From the NCBI GenBank assembly GCA_002371785.1, contig DFGU01000097.1, positions 1-38,410 on the forward strand: DNA of 38,410 bases, in the 5' to 3' direction. Numbering within the stretch: position 1 is the stretch's first letter; each line of letters starts with the position of its first letter. Shown here piece by piece: positions 1-7,931 of the stretch. Below the pieces are notes generated by a model, which searched no databases, was not told the DNA's origin, and saw nothing but the letters and a program-made list of their open reading frames with translations. Source of the DNA: Bacteroidales bacterium UBA3742 (lineage in GTDB: Bacteria; Bacteroidota; Bacteroidia; Bacteroidales; Paludibacteraceae). The position numbers and the translations under genes were made by a program.

Positions 1-44
1 TTGAGCACACTGTTATGCTCCGATAGGTTAATAACGCGCATACC

Positions 45-698
45 TTATTTGTTTTTCAGCATAGCTTTTACGATCTTCTGCTCGGCCTTGATAGCGTCGA
101 TGCGGGTCTTGCTGGTAGCCTCCAGTTGCTTGAGGTCCAGCTCCTTCTGCTGAATCTCCAGGTTGAAGGCATCCAGTGCGGTTTGCAGACTCTGTGCACC
201 GTTCAGGGCGTCGTTCAGGTTCTTCTGGCGAACGTTCAGCTCGTCGAGCATCGACTCCAGATAGCGCTTCTCGCCCAGCAGGTACTCGTTGTACGAATCG
301 CGGGTCTCGGCATTCAGTTTCTTGAGGTCGCGAATCTCCTTCTGCTGCTTCTCAATGGTCTTGACCATCTTCTTGATCACGTCGATCTCTTTCTCTACGC
401 TCTTCTCCAGGCCGTTTACCGAACTGTTCACCTCTTTCAGGCAAGCGGCTACGTTCTTGGCGTGTGCCTTCTCGTCCTTCAGCTCTTTCCAGGCCTCTTT
501 GATAGCCTTGGTGTTGGTCTCTTGCAGTAGCGCGATGTGCTGCAGCTCGGTGGAGTACATCTCGGTCTGGTTTACGTACGCGGTACGCATCGAGTCCAGG
601 TTGAACTCAGCCAACTTGATGTTCAACGGATTCACGTGTTGGGCACTCATTCCCAGCGAAAAAGCCACAAGGGCAAAAGCGATAAATAGTCTTTTCAT
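45..698 (-). CDS. Secreted coiled-coil protein, function unknown
   Basis: A 217-aa protein. The start is placed at the ATG at 698, because the protein then opens with a clear signal peptide (MKRLFIAFALVAFSLGMSAQ); the longer reading frame would extend back into the promoter at 790-821. After cleavage the chain is almost wholly charged heptad-like helix (Glu/Lys/Leu-rich, about residues 60-215), so a long periplasmic or surface coiled coil is likely. No catalytic motif is visible and I do not recognise the family. It is transcribed alone, with an untranslated leader of about 85 nt. A small hairpin (arms at 3-7 and 16-20) lies downstream at the window edge and could be part of a terminator. The secreted coiled-coil reading is fairly sure; the role is unknown. 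Confidence 0.8.
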   Translation of the reverse strand: MKRLFIAFALVAFSLGMSAQHVNPLNIKLAEFNLDSMRTAYVNQTEMYSTELQHIALLQETNTKAIKEAWKELKDEKAHAKNVAACLKEVNSSVNGLEKSVEKEIDVIKKMVKTIEKQQKEIRDLKKLNAETRDSYNEYLLGEKRYLESMLDELNVRQKNLNDALNGAQSLQTALDAFNLEIQQKELDLKQLEATSKTRIDAIKAEQKIVKAMLKNK

Positions 699-789
699 TG
701 CTGTATAAAATTTAAATGTTAATGTGATTTCTAATGTTGTTTCTTTGTTTTTTTCGTGTTGTTTGTATGTGTTTACACGTTTTGCGCTG

Positions 790-821
790 CAAAGGTACAA
801 AAAAAATCCCACATACGCAAG
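790..821 (-). promoter_or_regulatory. Promoter of the coiled-coil gene
   Basis: Read on the minus strand: CTTG (-33), 20 bp, then TACCTTTG (-7), matching the Bacteroidetes consensus TTTG-N19/20-TAnnTTTG. The -33 box continues as TTGCGTAT, an extension shared with most promoters in this window. Confidence 0.8.
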
Positions 822-840
822 CACGCATGATATTTTTTTT

Positions 841-961
841 AGAAAAGTCTATATGAAAAGTAAGAAAAGTCTATATGAAAAGCAAAAATTTTTATATATG
901 AAGCAGAAAAGTCTATATGAAAAGCAAAAATTTTTATATATGAAGCAAAAATTTTTAAAGG
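841..961. repeat. A-rich tandem repeat, 42-bp unit
   Basis: Two perfect 42-bp copies (863-904 and 905-946), each joining a GTCTATATGAAAAG block to an AAAAATTTTTATATATGAAG block. They are preceded by a half unit (841-862) and followed by a partial one (947-961). Since 42 bp is 14 codons, a 55-codon open frame (853-1020) runs through it; I see no other sign that this is translated. Confidence 0.85.
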
Positions 962-1013
962 ACCTCACAAAATCCAGTCCTTCCCATACCCTCAATTTGG
1001 GTTTAGATAACTA

Positions 1014-1122
1014 TAGGTGATTAGTAGGTGATAAGTAGGTTATTAGTAGGTGATAAATAGGTTATAACATAGCTATAAGCAGGCTATATATAGGTTATAA
1101 GTATGTAATTAGTATGTCATTG
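1014..1122. repeat. 11-bp tandem array, about ten units
   Basis: Consecutive degenerate 11-bp units: TAGGTGATTAG, TAGGTGATAAG, TAGGTTATTAG, TAGGTGATAAA and so on, drifting to TATGTAATTAG and TATGTCATTG. Two units are 10 bp and one is 12 bp. The period is close to one helical turn, so a bound protein would see all units on one face. It lies in the 0.9-kb gene-free stretch between the coiled-coil gene and ddl. Confidence 0.85.
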
Positions 1123-1307
1123 AGCCAATAAAGTTCCAACGCAACCCCCATGACTTCCCCTGCAAAAAATCGATTTTAACAAAAAAATCTCGCGTACGCT
1201 TGCGTATGTGAGAAAAATTTTATTTGGAATTGTAACTTCGGCACGCCCCTTCCACTGCGGATGACTACGTCCCTCCTTGTGGCCTTCAAAATATATAAAC
1301 CATCCTA

Positions 1308-1348
1308 GGCGGAGGCCGCTCCTTCCGAAAGCGGAAGGACGCTCCGCC
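1308..1348. other. Strong GC-rich hairpin in the ddl upstream spacer
   Basis: Outer arms GGCGGAG (1308-1314) and CTCCGCC (1342-1348), with inner arms CCTTCCG (1321-1327) and CGGAAGG (1332-1338) around an AAAG loop. It stands out in AT-rich surroundings. It is not followed by a T-run on either strand, so it does not look like a simple terminator. It may be part of an RNA or a REP-like element. The rest of 1123-1523 holds nothing I can name, apart from an isolated TTGCGTAT at 1200-1207 without a usable -7 box. Confidence 0.5.
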
Positions 1349-1523
1349 CTCCGAATTTACGTTCGCGTCCTGCCGGACATATGCCAAGGCGGGGATTTTT
1401 TGCAAAAGCCATAGGCTTATCCCTATTTAGTCCGAATAAATACCGTCTTATGCAAGCATAGCCGCTATCTATCCTTGCTAAATAGATAAAATTACATTTT
1501 ATTTGCAAAAAATGCCCCGAACA

Positions 1524-1555
1524 TTTGCATATGTGCAATTTTTGTAGTAATTTTG
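1524..1555 (+). promoter_or_regulatory. ddl promoter
   Basis: TTTG at 1524-1527, 20 bp, then TAATTTTG at 1548-1555. The predicted transcript start near 1562 lies about 40 nt before the chosen ddl start codon. Confidence 0.8.
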
Positions 1556-1602
1556 CAGCCGATTTTGGACTAAACGACAACGAAAGACAAAAAATACATA
1601 GC

Positions 1603-2604
1603 ATGCAACAGAAAAGACATATTGCAATTATTGCCGGAGGCGACAGTTCGGAGCACGAAGTGAGTCTGCGTAGCGCCGCCGGATTGAAGACGTTTATCGA
1701 CGCTGAGAAATACGACACCACTATTGTGGTGCTGCGTGGTACGGACTGGAAAACCGAGGACGGGTGCGTGATAGATAAGAATGATTTTTCTTTTACGCGC
1801 GGGGGCGTGAAGCACACGTTCGATTTCGCGTATATCACGATACACGGTACCCCGGGTGAGAACGGCGTGCTGCAGGGCTACTTGGACATGATCGGCATGC
1901 CCTACTCGTGTTGCGGCGTGCTGGCCGCAGCGCTGACGTTCAACAAATACGCCTGCAACCACTACCTGTCGTACTTCGGTTTCCATATCGCCAACAGCAT
2001 GATCCTGCGTGCCGGACAGAAATGGCCGAATGCGCAGAAGATTGCTGATACGCTGGGGCTGCCGTGCTTCATCAAGTCGAATATCGGTGGCTCGAGTTTC
2101 GGATGTACCAAGGTGAAGACCGTAGAGGACATCTACCCCGCTATCGAACGTGCGTTCGGCGAGGGCGACGAGGTGATATGCGAAGCGTTTATGCAAGGTA
2201 CGGAGGTGACCTGCGGTGTGTATAAGACACGCGAGAAAGCCGTCGCCTTCCCCATCACGGAGGTAGTGACCCACAACGAGTTCTTCGACTACGACGCCAA
2301 GTACAAAGGCGAAGTGGATGAGATCACGCCGGCTCGTATCCCCGACGAGGTGCGCGACAAGATACAGGCCGAGACCCTGCGCCTGTACGACATCATCGGC
2401 GCACAGGGAATTATTCGGGTGGATTGGATCATTGAGGGGTTGCCGGTTACGGGTGACGGGTTACAGGATGTGAAGCTTATGCTCCTGGAGGTGAATACCA
2501 CGCCGGGCATGACGCCCACCAGCTTCATTCCGCAACAAGTTCGCGCCGCCGGACTGGACATCAAGGATGTGATGGAGGACATCATCGAGAACAAGTTTAA
2601 ATAG
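1603..2604 (+). CDS. ddl: D-alanine--D-alanine ligase
   Basis: Joins two D-alanines with ATP to make the dipeptide that ends the peptidoglycan stem peptide; cytoplasmic. The start at 1603 gives a 333-aa protein beginning MQQKRHIAIIAGGDSSEHEVSL, the usual N-terminus with the substrate-binding Glu of the SEHEVSL motif. An upstream in-frame ATG at 1525 lies inside the promoter and is rejected. HGTPGENG, the ATP-grasp glycine-rich loop KSNIGGSSFG and the Mg-binding EVNTTPGMT are all present. Between the two Mg-ligand strands (RVDWII and LLEVN) is an extended loop of about 9 residues encoded by a heptamer micro-repeat (2437-2471). It heads a likely ddl-polyprenyl synthase-3657 transcription unit. 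Its TAG stop is the first base triplet of the following repeat. Confidence 0.96.
   Translation: MQQKRHIAIIAGGDSSEHEVSLRSAAGLKTFIDAEKYDTTIVVLRGTDWKTEDGCVIDKNDFSFTRGGVKHTFDFAYITIHGTPGENGVLQGYLDMIGMPYSCCGVLAAALTFNKYACNHYLSYFGFHIANSMILRAGQKWPNAQKIADTLGLPCFIKSNIGGSSFGCTKVKTVEDIYPAIERAFGEGDEVICEAFMQGTEVTCGVYKTREKAVAFPITEVVTHNEFFDYDAKYKGEVDEITPARIPDEVRDKIQAETLRLYDIIGAQGIIRVDWIIEGLPVTGDGLQDVKLMLLEVNTTPGMTPTSFIPQQVRAAGLDIKDVMEDIIENKFK
2437..2471 (+). repeat. Heptamer run inside ddl
   Basis: Five consecutive 7-bp words within the coding sequence: GGGTTGC, CGGTTAC, GGGTGAC, GGGTTAC, AGGATGT. They encode a loop (roughly GLPVTGDGLQDV) between two conserved beta strands of the ATP-grasp domain, where Ddl proteins are normally shorter. 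Confidence 0.7.
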
Positions 2605-2656
2605 ACCGGCTTCGCCTGAAAGAATAAAGACCGCTGCGCTGAAAGAATAAAGACTG
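2602..2656 (+). repeat. AAGACCGC repeat after ddl
   Basis: Two and a half units of about 22-24 bp. Each has TAGACCG or AAGACCG, a small palindromic core (GGCTTCGCC, then GCTGCGC), then TGAAAGAATA. The first TAG is the ddl stop codon. Related units lie after the DUF6242, typA and ansA genes. Confidence 0.85.
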
Positions 2657-2677
2657 AATTACCCAGTACATGACAGC

Positions 2678-3622
2678 ATGATTGATATCAACGAACAAAT
2701 AGCGAAACTCGATTGGAGTCGGGAGCCGAGGGGACTGTACGAGCCGATAGGATATACCCTGTCGGCGGGTGGTAAACGCGTACGGCCGCAACTGGTGCTG
2801 ACCGCCTGCCGTATGTTTGGCGGCGAGGAAACGGAGGCCCTGCCGGCTGCGTTGGCGCTGGAAGTGTTCCACAACTTCACCCTGCTGCACGACGACGTCA
2901 TGGATCATGCGCCCGTGCGTCGCGGACGCGAGACGGTACATATCCGTTGGAACGAGAATACGGCTATCCTCTCGGGCGACCAGATGTTGATCGAGGCCTA
3001 TAAGCTGATCGCTAAGGTACCAAGTGGCAAAGTACTAAGTACCTTGCGCTGGTTCAACGAGATGGCCACGGAGATATGCGAAGGACAGCAACTGGATGTG
3101 GATTTTGAGGAGCGCGAGGATGTACAGCTCGAGGAGTATATCGAGATGATACGTCTGAAGACCTCGGTGCTGCTGGCGAATGCGCTCAGGACGGGTGCCT
3201 ACCTGGCCGGTGCGACCGAAGCGCAACAACAAGCCCTCTACGAGCATGGCATCCACCTGGGACTGGCCTTCCAGATCCAGGATGACCTGCTGGACGTCTA
3301 TGGCGATCCCAAGACCTTCGGCAAGGCCATCGGCGGCGACATATGCTGCAACAAGAAGACCTACCTGCTGCTCACGGCGCGCGACCTGGCCAACAATGCC
3401 CAACGTGCCCGTATGCAGGAGCTGCTCGCTATGCCGGCCGGACCGGATAAGATAGCCCGGATGACGGCGCTGTACGACGAAATAGGCGTACGGCAGGTGG
3501 CCGAAGAGGCGATAGCCGAGCATACCCGGGCGGCGCTACAGTTGCTGGAGACTATGCCGCAGAACGAAGCGACCGAGAGTCTGCGGGCGTTGGCGAATAA
3601 ACTGGAAAACAGAAAATCGTAA
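2678..3622 (+). CDS. Polyprenyl diphosphate synthase (FPP/GGPP type)
   Basis: A 314-aa trans-isoprenyl diphosphate synthase that condenses allylic diphosphates with isopentenyl diphosphate, feeding quinones and the undecaprenyl carrier. GGKRVRP (IPP binding), the first Asp-rich motif LLHDDVMD with RRGRETVH, and the second motif QIQDDLLDVYGD are all intact, so it should be active. Chain length cannot be set firmly; the residues before the first motif (NFTLLHDD) fit C15-C20 products. Seventy-three bp downstream of ddl, and 34 bp before the next gene. A short GTACYAA heptamer run (3017-3045) lies in a variable helix between the two motifs. Confidence 0.92.
   Translation: MIDINEQIAKLDWSREPRGLYEPIGYTLSAGGKRVRPQLVLTACRMFGGEETEALPAALALEVFHNFTLLHDDVMDHAPVRRGRETVHIRWNENTAILSGDQMLIEAYKLIAKVPSGKVLSTLRWFNEMATEICEGQQLDVDFEEREDVQLEEYIEMIRLKTSVLLANALRTGAYLAGATEAQQQALYEHGIHLGLAFQIQDDLLDVYGDPKTFGKAIGGDICCNKKTYLLLTARDLANNAQRARMQELLAMPAGPDKIARMTALYDEIGVRQVAEEAIAEHTRAALQLLETMPQNEATESLRALANKLENRKS
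3017..3045 (+). repeat. GTACYAA heptamer run inside the prenyl synthase gene
   Basis: Four consecutive words, GTACCAA, GTGGCAAA, GTACTAA and GTACCTT, encode part of AKVPSGKVLSTL. The local protein length looks normal for the family, so this could be sequence conversion or chance and not an insertion. Confidence 0.45.
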
Positions 3623-3656
3623 TGTTAAGAAAAAAACATAAAAAATAGTTTTTGAG

Positions 3657-4409
3657 ATGCCATATAGACGTTTACCCAACACCGATCAGGCACGATTGTA
3701 TGCGTTGCAGACGGCCGTAAGACGGGCTGCCGATGCCGACTATAGCAACCAGGCACTCTCCTACCGCACCCTGACCGATGCGCAACGGGAGTTGATGCAC
3801 TTTGAGACGATGGTGACGCAGTACCGCGACAACTACCGTTCGAAAGTGAGTGCCAACAAGCAGTACCGGCACATCGTGCAGAACGCACGTATGTATATCT
3901 CGCACTTCATCCAGGTGTTGAACCTGGCCATCATACGTGGCGAGATCAAGCCGGAGCAGGTGGCGATGTACGGACTGGACCTGGATAGCCGCGTGGTGCC
4001 TGACCTGACGACCGAACAGGACATCCTGCTCTGGGGACAACGCATCATAGATGGAGAAAAGAAACGCACCTCGATGGGTGGATTTGCGATATACAACCCG
4101 CCGATCACCAAGGTGCAAGTGTACTATGACATATTTAAGGAGCATCAGGTGAACCATACGCTCCACAAGCAGAACACCATTCGCGTCCAGGGCGACCTGG
4201 AGGGCTTCCGCAAAGAGGCGGATGAACTGATCCTACGTATCTGGGACGAGGTGGAGAACCACTTCCGCGATCTGCTGCCCTACGAGCGTATGTGTCGCTG
4301 CAAGGAGTACGGCGTGATCTACTACTACCGTAAGGGGGAGAAAGAGCTCTCGCCGCGTACCGACCTGGAGCTGAAGCACCAGCGTGCGCTGGAGCAGACG
4401 CTCTGGTAA
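3657..4409 (+). CDS. Conserved hypothetical protein
   Basis: A 250-aa soluble protein with no signal peptide or membrane segment, starting MPYRRLPNTDQARL. It is rich in Tyr, Arg and Gln and looks largely helical, with a tail containing CRCKEYGVIYYYRKGE. I think similar proteins occur in other Bacteroidales but cannot name a family. It follows the prenyl synthase by 34 bp in the same direction and is probably co-transcribed with it. It converges with the cyclo-ligase gene, with only 12 bp between the stops. Confidence 0.75.
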   Translation: MPYRRLPNTDQARLYALQTAVRRAADADYSNQALSYRTLTDAQRELMHFETMVTQYRDNYRSKVSANKQYRHIVQNARMYISHFIQVLNLAIIRGEIKPEQVAMYGLDLDSRVVPDLTTEQDILLWGQRIIDGEKKRTSMGGFAIYNPPITKVQVYYDIFKEHQVNHTLHKQNTIRVQGDLEGFRKEADELILRIWDEVENHFRDLLPYERMCRCKEYGVIYYYRKGEKELSPRTDLELKHQRALEQTLW

Positions 4410-4421
4410 GAGCTGAACGGC

Positions 4422-5027
4422 TTAGTGGCTGATCTTGCGGCTGGGCGTGATGATACGATCCATCTTACGGTCCAGCAAGCTATGCGGGATAGTCTTGTTC
4501 TTGAGTTGGAAGTCGTAGCAGACGCCCACATGGAACGCCCCGGCATGGCCGCGCAAGAACTTATCGTAGTAGCCGCCACCGCGACCGATACGGTTGCGAT
4601 GATGATCAAAAGCTACGCCGGGCACGAAGATCATATCAATATGCCCACGATAGCGCTCCGTCTGGGGTTCGGGAATGCCGAGGTGACCACGACGCATCAT
4701 GTCCTCGCCGTCGTAGGGGCGCACCTCCATATAGTGGCGATGGGTGACAGGGAGCAACATGATCTTCTCGTGGTAATACTTCTCCAGCAGCGGACGCAGG
4801 TCCACCTCGTTGTGCACGGGATAGTAGAGCATCACAACCTTAGCGGCCTGGAAGCGGGGCGAAGCCTCGATCTGGCGCACGATGGCAGCCGAACCCTTGT
4901 GGACATCCTCCTTGGACATGACGCGACGTTTTTGCTCCACGAGCGCACGCAAGGCACGCTTTTCCCTGTCCTCGCGATTCCAGGGAAGCCATGCCAGAAA
5001 ATCATGTATGTAGCCTTCGAATAGCAT
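4422..5027 (-). CDS. 5-formyltetrahydrofolate cyclo-ligase
   Basis: ATP-dependent conversion of 5-formyl-THF to 5,10-methenyl-THF, in folate one-carbon metabolism. The 201-aa protein has the family pattern: an N-terminal basic helix (RALVEQKRRVMSKEDV), YYPVHNEVDLRPLL, then FVPGVAFDHHRNRIGRGGGYYDKFL, the nucleotide/substrate loop, which is intact. The start at 5027 fits the -7 box at 5059-5066 with a leader of about 25 nt, although the first 17 residues are unusually hydrophobic. Monocistronic and convergent with the gene before it. Confidence 0.93.
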   Translation of the reverse strand: MLFEGYIHDFLAWLPWNREDREKRALRALVEQKRRVMSKEDVHKGSAAIVRQIEASPRFQAAKVVMLYYPVHNEVDLRPLLEKYYHEKIMLLPVTHRHYMEVRPYDGEDMMRRGHLGIPEPQTERYRGHIDMIFVPGVAFDHHRNRIGRGGGYYDKFLRGHAGAFHVGVCYDFQLKNKTIPHSLLDRKMDRIITPSRKISH

Positions 5028-5058
5028 ATCGATGAGTGTGTTTTTTCATTTTGGGCTG

Positions 5059-5066
5059 CAAAGGTA
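5059..5066 (-). promoter_or_regulatory. -7 box of the cyclo-ligase gene
   Basis: On the minus strand this is TACCTTTG, followed by GCAGC as in other promoters here. No TTTG is found 20 bp upstream; that position is occupied by the micro-repeat at 5076-5098. Confidence 0.65.
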
Positions 5067-5075
5067 CAAAAAAAA

Positions 5076-5098
5076 GTTGAAAGTTGAAAATTGAAAAT
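5076..5098. repeat. GTTGAAA micro-repeat
   Basis: GTTGAAA, GTTGAAAA, TTGAAAAT: three 7-8 bp words covering the place where the cyclo-ligase -33 box should be. Further right, an inverted repeat (ATGGCA at 5116-5121, TGCCAT at 5127-5132) sits in the divergent spacer. Confidence 0.7.
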
Positions 5099-5187
5099 AA
5101 AAAAATAGCAAAAAAATGGCATTTTTTGCCATAAACAAAGCACTTTTTGTTATAAAATGTCGTATTTTGACGTACAGATAGAGCAAG

Positions 5188-6531
5188 ATGAAACAGTACT
5201 ATAACATATTTCTGCTGCTGTTGGCAGCGACGCTGACGGGCTGTATGGGGTCGACCACGACCACCACGACCACCTCGTCAGTGGCCCAACTGACGGCCTT
5301 CTCGTTCAATAGTGTCGATTCCATGCCGGGCCTGGGCGAGGCGGTCTTCACCGTAGAGGAACGTATCGACACCGGACTGGTCTATAACAAAGACTCGATA
5401 CGCTACGGCACGTCGTTGGAGCGCGTAGTGCCGCGCTTTGTATTCAAGGTAGCCGTAGGTTCGGCGCGCCTGCAGACGCCCGACACCTCGCTGGTGCTGA
5501 CAGGCTACGACACGCTCGACTTCTCGAAGCAACCGATCTATCTCACACTCAAGTCCACTGACGGAACGACGACCAAGGTGTATGAGATACGTCCTACGGT
5601 GCACCAAGCCGATCCCGACCTCTACACCTGGACCTGCCTCAATAGCGGCGTATATGCAGAGGATGAGAGCGAGCAACGTGTGGTAGAACTGGGTAACGAT
5701 TTCGTGATGCTCAGCAACAACGGTTTTGAGAATGCCGTGTACCGTTCGGCCGACGGCCAGGCATGGGCATCGCTGGGCGAGCCTATCGGGTTGCCCTATT
5801 CCTGCCGTGTACGCCAGATCGTCTCCGACGGCTACAGCCTCTACTACGCCGACGGCACGACGCTCTATACCTCGGACGACGGCCTCATATGGACCGCACA
5901 GACCATGCCCTACGAGATGAAGACCATGCTCATGACATGGAACGACCTGGTATGGGCCCTGGTGGATAACGGCGGACTGGAACTGGCGACGATCGATCCC
6001 ATGGATATTTCGCCGGCATTGCGCCTCACCGGACTGCGTCCGGAGGGAGACTTCCCCGTGAGCGACTTTGCCGCCGTGGCGTTCCATAGCGCCAGCCTGC
6101 GTGCCCGCGCCATGATCATAGGCGGTTTTGCCGAGAATGGTCGTTCGCTCAACGCGCGTTGGAACCTGGAGTACTCGGAGCATATCAAGACCCACGGCGG
6201 CTACCGCCTGAGCGAGTACTCGATCGACCGACCCACGTTCACGACCCTGACGGGTGTGTCCGTCGTTTGGTACGACGACAAGTTGCTGCTCTTCGGCGGC
6301 GTGGACAAGGACATGAGCTACTTTGGTCGCGACATCCTGGTATCGACGGACGAGGGTCTCAACTGGACCAAGGCCGACACCACCAAGAATCAGCTTCCCG
6401 AGGTCTATCAGGCGCGCCAGAAGCAGACCGCCATCGTGCGCGACAACGATATCTACCTATTCGGCGGACAAGATGCCCGCACCACCTATAGCGACGTCTA
6501 TCGCGGAAGGCTGAATAGTATAGACTGGTAG
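5188..6531 (+). CDS. DUF6242-like beta-propeller lipoprotein
   Basis: A 447-aa lipoprotein. The signal peptide ends in the lipobox LTGC (cysteine about residue 19), followed by a poly-threonine linker (STTTTTTTSS). The rest shows repeated blade-like motifs (YRSADGQAWASLGEP, LYTSDDGLIWTAQ, LLLFGGVDKDM, LVSTDEGLNWTKADT, DIYLFGGQDA) typical of Kelch/BNR propellers. I assign it to DUF6242, a Bacteroidales family, from overall pattern. It is probably anchored in the outer membrane; its ligand is unknown. The TAG stop lies inside the following micro-repeat. It precedes pgk by 76 bp, which need not mean a shared function. Confidence 0.8.
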   Translation: MKQYYNIFLLLLAATLTGCMGSTTTTTTTSSVAQLTAFSFNSVDSMPGLGEAVFTVEERIDTGLVYNKDSIRYGTSLERVVPRFVFKVAVGSARLQTPDTSLVLTGYDTLDFSKQPIYLTLKSTDGTTTKVYEIRPTVHQADPDLYTWTCLNSGVYAEDESEQRVVELGNDFVMLSNNGFENAVYRSADGQAWASLGEPIGLPYSCRVRQIVSDGYSLYYADGTTLYTSDDGLIWTAQTMPYEMKTMLMTWNDLVWALVDNGGLELATIDPMDISPALRLTGLRPEGDFPVSDFAAVAFHSASLRARAMIIGGFAENGRSLNARWNLEYSEHIKTHGGYRLSEYSIDRPTFTTLTGVSVVWYDDKLLLFGGVDKDMSYFGRDILVSTDEGLNWTKADTTKNQLPEVYQARQKQTAIVRDNDIYLFGGQDARTTYSDVYRGRLNSIDW

Positions 6532-6576
6532 TCGATAGTCGAAAGACCGCTTCGCTCAAAGTCGAAAGAAAAAAGC
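6529..6576 (+). repeat. Composite heptamer / AAGACCGC repeat after the DUF6242 gene
   Basis: Starting at the stop codon: TA, GTCGATA, GTCGAAA, then GACCGCTTCGCTCAAA, then GTCGAAA. The GACCGC unit is spliced between GTCGAAA heptamers, linking two repeat types in this window. Confidence 0.85.
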
Positions 6577-6607
6577 ATTTTTTAACAAAACTAAAATACA
6601 CACCATT

Positions 6608-7855
6608 ATGACAATCAAAGATTTCAAATTTGCCGGACAGAAGGCAATTGTACGCGTGGACTTCAATGTGCCACTCGACGAGAACGGACGTATCACCGAC
6701 GACACCCGTATTCGCGGTGCGCTGCCTACGCTCAAGCACATCCTGGACGAGGGTGGTGCGCTCATCATCATGAGCCATATGGGCAAACCGAAAGGTAAGG
6801 TACAGGCTAAGTTCAGCCTCGGCCAGATCAAGGACGCCGTAGCCGCTGCCCTGGGTCGCCCCGTACAGTTTGCTGAGGATTGCGCTAAGGCTCAAGATCA
6901 GGCTGCCGCCCTGAAGCCGGGCGAGGTGCTGCTGCTGGAGAACCTGCGTTTCTATCCCGAGGAGGAAGGCAAACCCGTGGGTATCGAGAAAGAAGATCCC
7001 GCTTACGAGGCCGCTAAGAAGGAGATGAAGGAGCGCCAGAAAGCGTTTGCCAAGACCCTGGCATCGTATGCTGACTGCTACGTGATGGATGCCTTCGGTA
7101 CTGCGCACCGCAAGCACGCTTCGACGGCTGTCATCGCCGACTATTTCGATGCAGACCATAAGATGCTGGGCTTCCTGATGGAGAAAGAGGTTGCCGCAGT
7201 AGATGCTATCCTCAAGGATATCAAGCGTCCGTTCGTAGCCATCATGGGTGGCTCGAAGGTAAGCTCCAAGATCGGTATCATCGAGAACCTGCTGGGCAAG
7301 GTGGATAAGCTGATCCTCTGCGGCGGTATGACCTATACCTTCGCTAAGGCACACGGCGGCGAGATCGGCGGTTCGATCGTTGAGCTCGACAAGCTGGATG
7401 TAGCCCTGGGCGTTGAGGAACTGGCCAAGAAGAACGGCGTAGAACTCGTGCTCGCTCCGGATGCTATATGCGGCGACTCGTTCAGCAACGATGCTAAGCA
7501 GCAGGTATACCCGTCCAACGCTATCCCCGAGGGATGGGAAGGACTGGATGCAGGACCCGAGGCACAGAAGATTTTTGCCAACGCTATCCGCGGCGCCAAG
7601 ACCATCCTCTGGAACGGCCCGGCCGGCGTATTTGAGTTCGACAATTTCTGCGACGGTAGCCGCGCCATCGGTAACGCTATCGCTGAGGCTACCGCAGAGG
7701 GCGCCTTCTCGCTCATCGGCGGTGGTGACTCCGTAGCATGTGTCAACAAGTTCGGCCTGGCCGACAAGGTATCGTATATCTCCACCGGTGGTGGTGCCCT
7801 GCTCGAGGCTATCGAGGGTAAGGTGCTCCCGGGTGTAGCGGCTATTCAGGGCTAA
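6608..7855 (+). CDS. pgk: Phosphoglycerate kinase
   Basis: Glycolytic enzyme moving phosphate between 1,3-bisphosphoglycerate and ADP; cytoplasmic. The 415-aa protein opens with VRVDFNVPLDENGRITDDTRIRGALPT, has SHMGKPKG and LLLENLRFYPEEEGK in the N-domain, and IMGGSKVSSKI and GGGDSVACVNKFGLADKVSYISTGGGALLEA in the C-domain, so all substrate and nucleotide loops are present. An acidic insertion after LRFYPEEEG (about residues 120-150) is usual in Bacteroidetes. No promoter is obvious in the 76-bp gap upstream. Followed immediately by a heptamer array. Confidence 0.97.
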   Translation: MTIKDFKFAGQKAIVRVDFNVPLDENGRITDDTRIRGALPTLKHILDEGGALIIMSHMGKPKGKVQAKFSLGQIKDAVAAALGRPVQFAEDCAKAQDQAAALKPGEVLLLENLRFYPEEEGKPVGIEKEDPAYEAAKKEMKERQKAFAKTLASYADCYVMDAFGTAHRKHASTAVIADYFDADHKMLGFLMEKEVAAVDAILKDIKRPFVAIMGGSKVSSKIGIIENLLGKVDKLILCGGMTYTFAKAHGGEIGGSIVELDKLDVALGVEELAKKNGVELVLAPDAICGDSFSNDAKQQVYPSNAIPEGWEGLDAGPEAQKIFANAIRGAKTILWNGPAGVFEFDNFCDGSRAIGNAIAEATAEGAFSLIGGGDSVACVNKFGLADKVSYISTGGGALLEAIEGKVLPGVAAIQG

Positions 7856-7911
7856 TGGTCGTTGGTCGTTGGTCGTTAGTCGTTAGACGATAGACGTTAG
7901 ATATTAGACAA
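7856..7911 (+). repeat. Perfect 8 x 7-bp array after pgk
   Basis: Begins at the base after the pgk TAA: TGGTCGT three times, then TAGTCGT, TAGACGA, TAGACGT, TAGATAT, TAGACAA. All eight units are exactly 7 bp, and divergence increases steadily away from pgk. The final TAGACAA is also the last unit of the array after xerD. Confidence 0.9.
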
Positions 7912-7931
7912 CATTTGAAAATTTAAGTTTT

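Noticed and set aside
853..1020. A 55-codon frame made of 14-residue repeats (SLYEKQKFLYMKQK)
   Set aside because: The frame follows from a 42-bp DNA repeat in an AT-rich spacer. There is no promoter of the local type, no family resemblance and no codon bias like the neighbours.
1014..1122. CRISPR array
   Set aside because: Units are contiguous 11-bp words without spacers, and no cas genes are present in the window.
1199..1240. Second promoter in the ddl spacer (TTGCGTAT at 1200-1207)
   Set aside because: No TAnnTTTG is found 19-21 bp downstream; the nearest partial matches have the wrong spacing.
1305..1838. 177-codon minus-strand frame upstream of ddl
   Set aside because: It overlaps the ddl start and promoter on the other strand, has no recognisable domain, and passes through a hairpin region.
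5220..5285. ACC/ACG repeat in the DUF6242 gene as a micro-repeat
   Set aside because: It has a codon-sized period and encodes a poly-Thr linker after the lipobox, which is common in lipoproteins; it does not share the 7/8-bp period.
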